Shown piece by piece: positions 6,569 through 13,724 of a DNA stretch of 16,571 nucleotides (its first letter is position 1; every line of letters starts with the position of its first letter). The translations under genes and the position numbers were made by a program. Source of the DNA: JARDZI01 sp041639705 (GTDB lineage: Bacteria > Bacillota > Clostridia > Clostridiales > Caloramatoraceae); NCBI GenBank assembly GCA_041639705.1, contig JBEQBT010000047.1, positions 1 through 16,571 of the forward strand. The letters are read 5' to 3'. Below the pieces are notes generated by a model that had not been told where the DNA came from, ran no database searches, and saw only the letters and a program-made list of their open reading frames with translations.

Positions 6569-7449
6569 TTATTGATAGATTATATGAGAGCGTGGAGAAG
6601 AAGGGTAATGTATGCGTGGGACTTGATACTTCTGTTGAGTTTATTCCAGAAGTACTTAGGGAAAAGTTTAATAATACCTGGGATGCTCTATTTGAATTCA
6701 ATAAAAGAATAATAGATGCAACAAATGAATATGCAGCTTGCTTCAAGGTTCAGATTGCATATTATGAGGCTTTAGGTTTAAAGGGCTTAGAGGTGTATAA
6801 GAGAACACTTGAATATATAAGAAATACAGGTTCCATTGTAATTGCAGATATAAAGAGAGGGGACATTGCAGCAACTGCTGGAATGTATGCAAAGGCACAC
6901 TTTGAGGGAGACTTTGAAAGTGATTTAATTACACTAAGTCCATATATGGGCATGGACAGTTTAGATCCATATCTGTCATATGTTAAGAATAAGGAAAAGG
7001 GTATGTTTGTGCTTATTAGAACCTCTAATAAGGGAGCGGCAGACATTCAATATATTGAGGACTCCAATGGGAAAAAGGTATATAAGCACACAGGTGATAA
7101 GCTATATGAACTGGCTAAGGGTTATATGGGAAGTTGTGGCTACAGCTCCATTGGAGGAGTAATTGGATGCACTCATATTGATGAGGGAATAGAGCTTAGA
7201 AAGAGATACAAGAATATGTTTTTCCTTATACCTGGCTATGGTGCACAGGGAGGAGCAGCAAATGATGTTGCCATATATTTAAGAGGTGGTAATGGTGGAG
7301 TTGTAAATTCTTCAAGAGGAATACTTTTAGCATACAAAAATCATGAGGATGGAGAAAAGAAATTTGATGAGTATGCAAGGAAGGAAGTATTGAGAATGAG
7401 GGAGGATATACTAGATGCAATTAGAATACAGGAAAACAAGAGTATGTGA
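6565..7449 (+). CDS. pyrF: Orotidine 5'-phosphate decarboxylase, type 2
   Basis: Decarboxylates OMP to UMP, the last step of the pathway. The 294-residue length and sequence fit the longer type 2 subfamily rather than the 230-240 residue Bacillus type. The catalytic array is visible as Lys61 (FKVQ) and DIKRGD at 95-100 (Asp95, Lys97, Asp100), with NSSRG in the phosphate-binding C-terminal part. The start is GTG 6565, because AAGGAGGA at 6551-6558 is correctly spaced; an upstream in-frame ATG at 6517 lies deep inside pyrC and lacks such a site. The GTGA overlap with the pyrC stop implies translational coupling. The last 35 nt overlap pyrK. Confidence 0.95.
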   Translation: MIIDRLYESVEKKGNVCVGLDTSVEFIPEVLREKFNNTWDALFEFNKRIIDATNEYAACFKVQIAYYEALGLKGLEVYKRTLEYIRNTGSIVIADIKRGDIAATAGMYAKAHFEGDFESDLITLSPYMGMDSLDPYLSYVKNKEKGMFVLIRTSNKGAADIQYIEDSNGKKVYKHTGDKLYELAKGYMGSCGYSSIGGVIGCTHIDEGIELRKRYKNMFFLIPGYGAQGGAANDVAIYLRGGNGGVVNSSRGILLAYKNHEDGEKKFDEYARKEVLRMREDILDAIRIQENKSM

Positions 7450-8161
7450 AAACATTGAGATATCAAATGGAATATTCAAACTAGCTGTTGAAAAATTAAT
7501 TGGTGGAAAACCAATACCAGGACAATTCATGATGCTCCGAACAACAGGCTTTGAACCTTTTTTATCAAGACCAATTAGCATTCATAATGCTGATTGCGAA
7601 AAGTTGTACTTTATTTTTGAAGTCAGGGGCGAAGGAACAAGAAATCTTAGTAAGCTTAAAAAGGATGAAGAGATAGAAATATTAGGACCACTTGGAAATG
7701 GATTTCAAATTGAAAGTATTAAAGGAAAGGTTGCAATCTTATCAGGTGGAATGGGAATTGCGCCAATGAATTATGTTGCTAAGTTATTAATGGATTGTGA
7801 AATAGATCTTTATGCAGGTTTTAGAAATGAAGTGTATGGAGTAGATAGCATTAAAAGGTATGTAAATAATGTGCACATAACAACTGAAGATGGCAGCATT
7901 GGTACAAAGGGTTATGTTACAGAAATGCTTAACCCGACTGAATACGACATGGTGCTATGCTGTGGACCTGAGATAATGATGAAAAAAGTAGTTCAAAGCT
8001 GCAATGATAAAAATGTACCAGTTTATATTTCCATGGAGAAGCACATGGCATGTGGAGTAGGGGCATGCCTGGTATGCACCTGTAAAACTAAGGAAGGAAA
8101 CAAGAGGACATGTAAGGATGGTCCTGTGTTTTCTGGCAGGGATGTGATATTTGATGCTTAA
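7415..8161 (+). CDS. pyrK: Dihydroorotate dehydrogenase electron-transfer subunit (FAD, 2Fe-2S)
   Basis: PyrK takes electrons from the PyrD flavin through a 2Fe-2S cluster and FAD to NAD+, allowing dihydroorotate oxidation without quinones, as suits an anaerobe. The 248-residue protein has the ferredoxin-reductase fold: RPISI at 52-56 (FAD), GPLGNGF at 91-97, SGGMGIAP at 110-117 (nucleotide binding) and CGPEIMMK at 183-190. The cluster ligands are Cys213, Cys218, Cys221 and Cys233. The start at ATG 7415 has GGAGG at 7401-7405 and overlaps the end of pyrF. Its stop overlaps the pyrD start, consistent with making the PyrK2-PyrD2 complex in equal amounts. Confidence 0.95.
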   Translation: MQLEYRKTRVCENIEISNGIFKLAVEKLIGGKPIPGQFMMLRTTGFEPFLSRPISIHNADCEKLYFIFEVRGEGTRNLSKLKKDEEIEILGPLGNGFQIESIKGKVAILSGGMGIAPMNYVAKLLMDCEIDLYAGFRNEVYGVDSIKRYVNNVHITTEDGSIGTKGYVTEMLNPTEYDMVLCCGPEIMMKKVVQSCNDKNVPVYISMEKHMACGVGACLVCTCKTKEGNKRTCKDGPVFSGRDVIFDA

Positions 8162-9056
8162 TGTAAATCTATGTGGAGTAGAATTTAAAAACCCAGTTAT
8201 TGCAGCTTCAGGTACATTTGGATTTGGTCAGGAATATGGAGAGTTATATGATGTATCCAAGCTTGGGGGAATATGCACAAAGGGGCTTACACTAAATAAA
8301 AAGCAAGGAAACGACGGCTTAAGGGTTTATGAAACTAGGGGAGGCATGCTGAACAGCGTAGGGCTTCAGAATCCAGGTGTTGATGAATTTATAAATGTTG
8401 AACTTCCTAAAATGAAGGAAATAGACACAGTAATAATTGCAAATCTTGGCGGGGATTGCATTGATGATTATCTAAGGGGAATTGAGAAATTGAATAACAC
8501 TAAGGTTGATATGGTTGAATTAAATATTTCCTGTCCTAATGTAAAATCAGGAGGAATGGCATTTGGAATAAAAGCTGAAACTGCCTATGATATTGTTTCA
8601 AAGGTTAAAAAGCTATGTGAAAAGCCATTAATAGTAAAGCTTTCCCCAAATGCAGAGGATATAGTTCAAATGGCATATAAATGCTGTGAAGCAGGGGCAG
8701 ATGGAATATCTCTTGTGAACACATTTAAGGCAATGGCAATTGATATTAAAAGAAAAAAGCCTGTATTCAATAATATTTTTGCAGGATTATCAGGACCTGC
8801 TATAAAGCCAATAGCACTTAGGATGGTATATGAAGTAACTGGAGCTGTAAATATACCTATAATCGGAATTGGTGGGATAATGACCTGGGAGGATGCAGTA
8901 GAGTTTATAATGGCTGGAGCAAATGCAATTCAAATAGGAAGTGGAAATTTTGTTAAGCCTGATATTTGTCTTGATATAATAGCTGGAATAAATAACTATA
9001 TGGTTAGTGAAGGTATAAAGAACCTGGATGAAATCCTAGGGATTGCAAGGAGGTAA
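8154..9056 (+). CDS. pyrD: Dihydroorotate dehydrogenase catalytic subunit, class 1B
   Basis: Oxidises dihydroorotate to orotate on FMN. At 300 residues it has the class 1B features: ASGTFGFG at 18-25, TKG with Lys43, LNSVGLQNPG near 66-75, NISCPN at 124-129 with Cys127 as the catalytic base, VKLSPN, and the FMN-phosphate loops IGIGGI and IQIGS. A cysteine base and soluble form partner with PyrK rather than with quinone. ATG 8154 is taken as start; an adjacent TTG at 8151 is equally possible, since the SD (AGGGA at 8138-8142) is weak. It overlaps the end of pyrK, so coupled translation probably compensates for the weak site. Confidence 0.95.
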   Translation: MLNVNLCGVEFKNPVIAASGTFGFGQEYGELYDVSKLGGICTKGLTLNKKQGNDGLRVYETRGGMLNSVGLQNPGVDEFINVELPKMKEIDTVIIANLGGDCIDDYLRGIEKLNNTKVDMVELNISCPNVKSGGMAFGIKAETAYDIVSKVKKLCEKPLIVKLSPNAEDIVQMAYKCCEAGADGISLVNTFKAMAIDIKRKKPVFNNIFAGLSGPAIKPIALRMVYEVTGAVNIPIIGIGGIMTWEDAVEFIMAGANAIQIGSGNFVKPDICLDIIAGINNYMVSEGIKNLDEILGIARR

Positions 9057-9060
9057 TAAA

Positions 9061-9618
9061 GTGGTACTTGAAATATTAAAGGAAGTAGATGCATTACTAG
9101 AGGGACATTTTTTATTATCGTCAGGAAAACACAGCAATAGATATTGCCAGTGTGCAAAGCTAATGCAGTATCCGGACAAGTCAGAAAAGGTATTAAGCGT
9201 GGTTGTGGATAAGATAAAGGATATTGAGTTTGATGTAGTTTTAGGACCTGCAATGGGAGGAATAATAGTTGCATATGAAATAGGGAGACAAACTGGAAAG
9301 CCTGCAATATTTACGGAACGTGAGGATGGAGTAATGACCCTAAGACGTGGCTTTGAGATAAGTAAAGGTCAAAAAGTGTTGATTACAGAGGATGTTGTAA
9401 CAACTGGGAAGTCGTCAAAGGAGACAGCAGAGGTAATAAAGGCTCTTGGTGGAGAGGTTGTTGGAATTGCTTGCATTGTGGATAGGAGCAGTGGAGAAGT
9501 AGGTTATCCAGTGTATGGGTGCATTAAACTTGAGATAGAAAGTTATGACAAAGAGGAATGCCCATTGTGCAAAAAAGGTATTCCATATGTTAAACCTGGC
9601 AGCAGAAAAATAAAATAG
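9061..9618 (+). CDS. pyrE: Orotate phosphoribosyltransferase
   Basis: Joins orotate to PRPP to give OMP, the substrate of PyrF. The 185-residue protein contains the PRPP-binding motif VLITEDVVTTGKS and the flexible-loop region TEREDGVMTLRRGF. The C-terminal CPLCKKGIPYVKPGSRK tail is seen in the clostridial/archaeal-like form. Start is GTG 9061, with AAGGAGGT at 9047-9054 overlapping the end of pyrD. An in-frame TTG at 9043 would place the SD inside the gene. It is the last gene of the operon and is followed by a terminator at 9745. Confidence 0.95.
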   Translation: MVLEILKEVDALLEGHFLLSSGKHSNRYCQCAKLMQYPDKSEKVLSVVVDKIKDIEFDVVLGPAMGGIIVAYEIGRQTGKPAIFTEREDGVMTLRRGFEISKGQKVLITEDVVTTGKSSKETAEVIKALGGEVVGIACIVDRSSGEVGYPVYGCIKLEIESYDKEECPLCKKGIPYVKPGSRKIK

Positions 9619-9744
9619 CCAAGAAATATATTGTAGTTGAAGGCTGACCTGCTATGCCTTCCTGAGAAATAATTGTGACTACAAAATTCAAAATCATAAT
9701 AAAGCAATTTTCTAATTTTAAATATACTTTTGTCCCCAAAAATT

Positions 9745-9780
9745 GAGGCTCTGGAATAGACAGGGCTTCCTTTTATTTTT
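9745..9780 (+). terminator. Rho-independent terminator of the pyr operon
   Basis: A 9-bp stem (9745-9753 / 9761-9769, two G-U pairs, 7-nt loop) is followed by TTTTATTTTT at 9771-9780. It lies 127 nt after the pyrE stop. In the intervening 9619-9744 no gene is seen, only a weak two-step dyad at 9631-9684. Confidence 0.75.
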
Positions 9781-9867
9781 TAAACTATCGAAATTTCTCA
9801 AGGGATATGTTAAACTTTTATATGGAGTAAATTTGTATTTTGGTTGTGGTTATTGGAGGAATATAAA

Positions 9868-10668
9868 ATGTATAAGCTTGTAGCACTTGATATGGATGGA
9901 ACACTGCTGAATGATAATAAGAAAATAAATGATAGAGTAAAAAAAGCTATTGCCGATGCAAGGGAAAAAGGAGTAAAGGTGATTTTATCCTCAGGAAGAG
10001 GATTTAAGGGTATTGAAAAATATGTTAGGGAGCTTCAATTAGATGAGCTTGTGGTAAGCCTGAATGGAGCGGTTGTAACAGATGCTTCAGGTGAAAGAAT
10101 TGTCTTCAGTATTCATATGGAACCTGATGTAAGTAGAAGAATTATGGAACTTCAAAGGGAATATGATATTTTCTCTATTAATTTTATTGGGGAGAAAATG
10201 TACGTTGAAGAGTTTAATGAAAAGGCAATGTATTTTGCAACCTTTGAAGGTGTTGAAGTGATTGCTGTTGGAAATATGATGGAATTTTATAATTCACAGC
10301 CAATAGGTAAGATGCTTATGATAGAAGAGCATGAGAAATATGGAATGTTTAAGCAAAGATTGCTTGAAGAGCTTGGCCAATATATAAATGCAACCTTTTC
10401 ATTACCTGATTTTCTCGAGATATATAATATTAATGTAAATAAGGGGATAATTCTTCGAAAGGTTGCAGAATATTATGACATAAAACGTGAAGAGGTTATT
10501 GCAATAGGAGATGGAGAAAATGATATATCCATGATTGAGTACGCAGGACTAGGTGTTGCAATGGAAAATGCAATGGATTCTGTAAAGAATGCTGCTAATT
10601 TAATAACCAAATCCTATGTTGAGGATGGGGTAGCCCATGTAATCGAGGAGTATATTTTGAATAGATAA
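9868..10668 (+). CDS. Cof-type HAD-IIB family phosphatase
   Basis: A 266-residue cytoplasmic phosphatase of the haloacid dehalogenase superfamily, probably acting on sugar phosphates or other small phosphorylated metabolites. Motif I is DMDGTLL (Asp8 nucleophile, Asp10 acid/base), motif II is ILSSGR around 39-44, a conserved Lys lies in NVNKGIIL, and motif IV is GDGENDISMI with the Mg2+-binding aspartates. The cap of about 110 residues between motifs II and III is the type IIB cap. The start at ATG 9868 has GGAGGA 7 nt upstream, and an in-frame ATG at 9844 lacks a site. It is separated from pyrE by a terminator, so it is not part of the pyr operon. No clear promoter is seen in 9782-9854. The substrate cannot be deduced. 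Confidence 0.9.
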   Translation: MYKLVALDMDGTLLNDNKKINDRVKKAIADAREKGVKVILSSGRGFKGIEKYVRELQLDELVVSLNGAVVTDASGERIVFSIHMEPDVSRRIMELQREYDIFSINFIGEKMYVEEFNEKAMYFATFEGVEVIAVGNMMEFYNSQPIGKMLMIEEHEKYGMFKQRLLEELGQYINATFSLPDFLEIYNINVNKGIILRKVAEYYDIKREEVIAIGDGENDISMIEYAGLGVAMENAMDSVKNAANLITKSYVEDGVAHVIEEYILNR

Positions 10669-10674
10669 AATTTA

Positions 10675-10874
10675 AGAGGCTGTCTCAAAATATTTTCTTA
10701 TGAAAATTGTGTTTGAAAGCTTACGTTATCGCTACCATGGAAGCTGCTTCAATAGAATTGTCATCCTGAACGTAGTGAAGGATCTAAGAACCTAAGATCC
10801 TTCACTACGTTCAGGATGACAAAGAAAAATTTTCAGTAGAAGCATAATTTTTTAATGGTTTTGAGAAAGCCTCT
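10675..10874. mobile_element. 200-bp MITE-like element with 16-bp terminal inverted repeats
   Basis: AGAGGCTGTCTCAAAA at 10675-10690 and its inverted copy at 10859-10874 match at 15 of 16 positions. Ends of the type GAGGCTGTCTCAAAA resemble the terminal repeats of insertion sequences. No ORF of useful length lies between them, so a non-autonomous miniature element is the best reading. A clear target-site duplication is not visible. The element fills almost the entire gap between the HAD gene and the converging DUF378 gene and contains the inverted repeat at 10758-10822. Confidence 0.6.
10758..10822. repeat. 28-bp perfect inverted repeat
   Basis: The arms 10758-10785 and 10795-10822 are perfectly complementary over 28 bp with a 9-nt loop. 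The arm contains TCATCCTGAACGTAGTGAAG, a motif I recognise as resembling widely dispersed bacterial repeats of the type TCATTCTGAGCGAAGCGAAG. It sits inside the MITE-like element and could act as a two-way transcription barrier between the convergent genes. Confidence 0.8.
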
Positions 10875-10876
10875 AC

Positions 10877-11104
10877 TTATTTTATACGATCATAATCCTC
10901 GCCCGGAGTCATAAGATAGGCATGAAAGGTCCATAGGGCAGCAAGACCTACAGCACCATAAACGAGTCTTGTTACTATAGAATCAATTCCGCCAAGAATA
11001 GGTGCAAGAGGATCAAACCCAAATAGGGCAACAAGCCCCCAATTAACACCACCGACTATTACAAGCACTAAACCTGATAAATTTAAAACACGAGTATTTA
11101 ACAT
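10877..11104 (-). CDS. DUF378 family small membrane protein (second copy)
   Basis: A 75-residue hydrophobic protein with two membrane segments and the DUF378 signature GGVNWGLVALFGFDPLAPILGG (read as GGVNWGLVALF plus FDPLAPILGG), then TRLVYGAVGLAAL. It differs from the copy at 3017 by a longer hydrophilic C-terminus (PGEDYDRIK), the form common in Bacillus-type members. Start is ATG 11104 with AGAGGTGG (complement of 11109-11116) just upstream. It is transcribed away from the MocR-type regulator gene. No function is established for the family. The stop codon lies 2 bp from the MITE-like element, whose insertion may have replaced the original terminator. Confidence 0.85.
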   Translation of the reverse strand: MLNTRVLNLSGLVLVIVGGVNWGLVALFGFDPLAPILGGIDSIVTRLVYGAVGLAALWTFHAYLMTPGEDYDRIK

Positions 11105-11174
11105 AAGACCACCTCTTATATTCTATTCTGCCTAATGAATAAAAAAATATTCTAAACCACTATAATCAAAAAAT

Positions 11175-11191
11175 AGAACCTCTGTGGTTCT
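11175..11191. promoter_or_regulatory. small hairpin in the divergent intergenic region
   Basis: AGAACC and GGTTCT form a 6-bp stem with a 5-nt loop. It is flanked by T-rich sequence on the plus-strand 3' side and by ATTTTTTG on the minus-strand 3' side. It lies between a TATAAT at 11161-11166 and the regulator gene start at 11239. It might be a short leader attenuator, a barrier to divergent transcription or an operator; the sequence does not decide. Confidence 0.35.
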
Positions 11192-11238
11192 TTATTTATT
11201 TTCTTTTTTATGTAAAAATATATTTAGAGGTGGATTTG

Positions 11239-12678
11239 ATGTTTACGGATATAAATATAACAAATGATAGACCGGCTTACTTGCAGATAAAGGATTATAT
11301 AAAGGAAATGATTTTAAATGGAATGCTGCAAGGTAAAGTAAAACTTCCTTCAACTAGAGAAATGAGTAAACTTATGAATGTAAGTAGAAATACAATAATG
11401 AATGCATATGGTTTTCTGGAGGATGAGGGATTTATCTATTCTTCTAAGAATAAAGGGGTATTTGTATCTAATATTAATATCAACCACTTAAAAGGATTTA
11501 ATATTGATTGGACTAAAAGGATTACTAGACTTATGAAAGAATCTGAGAGACTTGACATTGTAAAAAGTGAAATAAGAAACAGCAGAGGGATGATATCCTT
11601 TCAAAGTATTGCTCCAGATGAAAAACTTTTTGATATTGAGGATTTTAAAAGAGCCTTTTTAAACAGAATGAACATAGAGGGAAACAAAGTATTAAGCTAT
11701 GGATATGCAAAGGGATATAAACCCTTAATAGAGTATCTTCTAAAGTACATGAAGAACAAGGGTGTAAATACTGAAGGTAAGGATATACTCATTACAAATG
11801 GTTTTACTGAAGGCTTTGATCTTATTTTATCAGGAATAACTGAAGCAGGAGACAAAGTGGTATGTGAAAACCCAACACATAATACTGCTATAAAAATTAT
11901 GAAACTTCATGGACTTAATATACTAGGTGTCAGTATGGAGGACGATGGAATAAGTACTGTAGAATTAGAAGAAAAACTTCAAAATCACAATGTAAAGTTA
12001 GCATACTTAATTCCTTCCTACCACAACCCTACTGGAGTTGTAATGTCACCAGAAAAAAGATTAACTATATATAACATACTAAAGAAGTATGAAGTACCAG
12101 TTATTGAGGATGGATTTAATGAGGAATTGAGGTATTCTGGCTCCCATGTGGCACCTATAGCAGCATTAATGGAGAATGGAAACAGTGTAATATATATTGG
12201 AAGCTTTTCAAAGGTACTTTTTCCAGGATTAAGGATAGGTTGGATTTTAGCAGACTCCAGCCTTATATGTTCTCTTGAGAGTCTGAAAAGAAGTAGAAAC
12301 ATTCATACATCAGTTCTTGACCAAGCAGTTTTATATCAGTATCTTTATGAAGGAAATTTTGAAAAGTACATGAGACGGGCAAGAAAGCTGTATAAGGAGA
12401 AATATGAACTAGCATTAGTAATGGCCAGGGAAAATATACCCTGCAAAAAAATATGGGGCGAGGGTGGACTTCACATCTTCATAGAGCTTGATGGAATAAA
12501 TACTAGAGAATTACTTGAGGAATGTGTTAGGCATGGAGTTATATTTACTCTAGGGGATATTTTCTATGTGAACAACAATGGAGCTAATACATTAAGGCTT
12601 GGCTTTTCACGTCTAGATAAGGAAAGCATTGAAAAAGGAATTAAAGTTATAGGAAAAGTAATAAGCAATTGGAGGTAG
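11239..12678 (+). CDS. MocR-type PLP-dependent transcriptional regulator (DdlR-like by context)
   Basis: A 479-residue fusion of an N-terminal GntR winged helix (about 10-76, with LPSTREMSKLMNVSRNTI) and a class I aminotransferase fold (about 120-475). The PLP site is intact: Lys325 in GSFSKVLFPGLRIGW for the Schiff base, the HNPTG loop with Asn263, Asp291 in EDGF, and a C-terminal LRLGFS arginine. MocR proteins normally use PLP plus an amino-acid ligand to switch DNA binding. It is followed after 4 nt by ddl. A MocR regulator of ddl (DdlR) is known in Brevibacillus, so control of D-Ala-D-Ala supply is a reasonable inference. ATG 11239 is the chosen start (AGGTGG at 11228-11233); GTG 11230 overlaps that SD. 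Confidence 0.85.
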   Translation: MFTDINITNDRPAYLQIKDYIKEMILNGMLQGKVKLPSTREMSKLMNVSRNTIMNAYGFLEDEGFIYSSKNKGVFVSNININHLKGFNIDWTKRITRLMKESERLDIVKSEIRNSRGMISFQSIAPDEKLFDIEDFKRAFLNRMNIEGNKVLSYGYAKGYKPLIEYLLKYMKNKGVNTEGKDILITNGFTEGFDLILSGITEAGDKVVCENPTHNTAIKIMKLHGLNILGVSMEDDGISTVELEEKLQNHNVKLAYLIPSYHNPTGVVMSPEKRLTIYNILKKYEVPVIEDGFNEELRYSGSHVAPIAALMENGNSVIYIGSFSKVLFPGLRIGWILADSSLICSLESLKRSRNIHTSVLDQAVLYQYLYEGNFEKYMRRARKLYKEKYELALVMARENIPCKKIWGEGGLHIFIELDGINTRELLEECVRHGVIFTLGDIFYVNNNGANTLRLGFSRLDKESIEKGIKVIGKVISNWR

Positions 12679-12682
12679 CAAT

Positions 12683-13585
12683 ATGAAAATAGGGGTTATT
12701 ATGGGAGGAATATCTTCTGAAAGAGAGGTATCCTTAAAATCGGGTTCAGAAATATGTAAAAATCTTGATAAAGGGAAATATGAGGTTATTCCAATAATAT
12801 TGGATTCAAAAGAGGACTTAATGAATAAGGTTAAGGGAATAGATGTAGCATTCTTAGCTCTCCATGGGCAGTTTGGAGAGGATGGGACGGTTCAGGGAAT
12901 ACTGGAGGCCTTAGGCATACCCTACACTGGCTGTGGAGTATTATCAAGTGCCATGTCTATGGATAAGGATATAACAAAAAGGCTAATTAAAGTTGAAGGA
13001 ATAAAAACTGCACCATGGATAAATATAAAGAACATTGAGGAAATAGATTATATAGAAATAGAGAAAATAGGCTATCCTGTTGTGGTAAAGCCTAATTCAG
13101 GTGGTTCAAGTGTTGCAACCTTTATTATCAAGGATAAATCGGAGGTTTACCCTGCAGTTAAGGAAGGTTTGAAATATGATAAAGAGGTTATGATTGAAAA
13201 GTATATTAAGGGAGATGAAATAACCTGCTGTATATTAAATGGAAGAATGCTTCCTGTACTTGCTATAAAACCCAGGTCTTCCTTCTTTGATTACACCTCT
13301 AAATATGAAGATGGTGGAGCAGATGAATTTATAGTAGAACTTGAAAATAACCTGGGTAAGCTGATTGAGAATATGTCCATTAAATGCTATGAACTTCTAA
13401 AGTGCAGTGTTTATGCTAGAGTTGATTTAATTGTTCAGGATGGAGAACCATATGTACTTGAAATAAATACCCTTCCTGGAATGACTAAAAACAGCCTTTT
13501 CCCCAAAAGTGCAAGGGGAGTAGGCATAGATTTTACAGAGCTTTTAGACCTGATAATTGAATATTCATTGAAAGAAAGGGGCTAG
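12683..13585 (+). CDS. ddl: D-alanine--D-alanine ligase
   Basis: ATP-grasp enzyme that makes the D-Ala-D-Ala dipeptide of peptidoglycan precursors in the cytoplasm. The 300-residue length is typical of the short DdlB-like form. Visible motifs are GGISSEREVSLKSG at 8-21 (with the catalytic Glu of the SSER-x-VS motif), LHGQFGEDG, the ATP loop KPNSGGSSVAT, the omega-loop region FFDYTSKY with the Tyr that favours D-Ala over D-lactate, and EINTLPGMT carrying the Mg2+ ligands. The start at ATG 12683 has GGAGG 7 nt upstream inside the end of the preceding regulator gene, so the pair is cotranscribed and probably coupled. A large inverted repeat follows its stop. Confidence 0.95.
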   Translation: MKIGVIMGGISSEREVSLKSGSEICKNLDKGKYEVIPIILDSKEDLMNKVKGIDVAFLALHGQFGEDGTVQGILEALGIPYTGCGVLSSAMSMDKDITKRLIKVEGIKTAPWINIKNIEEIDYIEIEKIGYPVVVKPNSGGSSVATFIIKDKSEVYPAVKEGLKYDKEVMIEKYIKGDEITCCILNGRMLPVLAIKPRSSFFDYTSKYEDGGADEFIVELENNLGKLIENMSIKCYELLKCSVYARVDLIVQDGEPYVLEINTLPGMTKNSLFPKSARGVGIDFTELLDLIIEYSLKERG

Positions 13586-13588
13586 TCC

Positions 13589-13658
13589 AACGGATCCAGG
13601 CACTTGACAAGTGACATGTTAAAATAAACATATCACTTGTCAAGTGCCTGGATCCGTT
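13589..13658. repeat. 70-bp element: 32-bp near-perfect inverted repeat
   Basis: The arms 13589-13620 and 13627-13658 match at 31 of 32 positions around a 6-nt AT loop. Each arm holds a smaller palindrome, CACTTGACAAGTG, and the outer part contains GGATCCAGGCAC. It begins 3 bp after the ddl stop. There is no T run on the plus-strand side, so it is not a standard intrinsic terminator, although such a stem could stall or stabilise RNA. It resembles REP/MITE-type dispersed repeats. Confidence 0.85.
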
Positions 13659-13724
13659 AAAACTATTAAAACAATAAAAAAATTTTCACACGATATTTTC
13701 ATGATATATTTTAATGATATAATA

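Noticed and set aside
9043..9060. Extended pyrE start at TTG 9043
   Set aside because: The extension encodes the Shine-Dalgarno itself; GTG 9061 is correctly spaced from AAGGAGGT.
9631..9684. Two-step dyad between pyrE and its terminator (TTGTAGT/ACTACAA outside, GAAGGC/GCCTTC inside)
   Set aside because: Stems of 7 and 6 bp with a large asymmetric gap and no T run; not enough to call a terminator or structured RNA.
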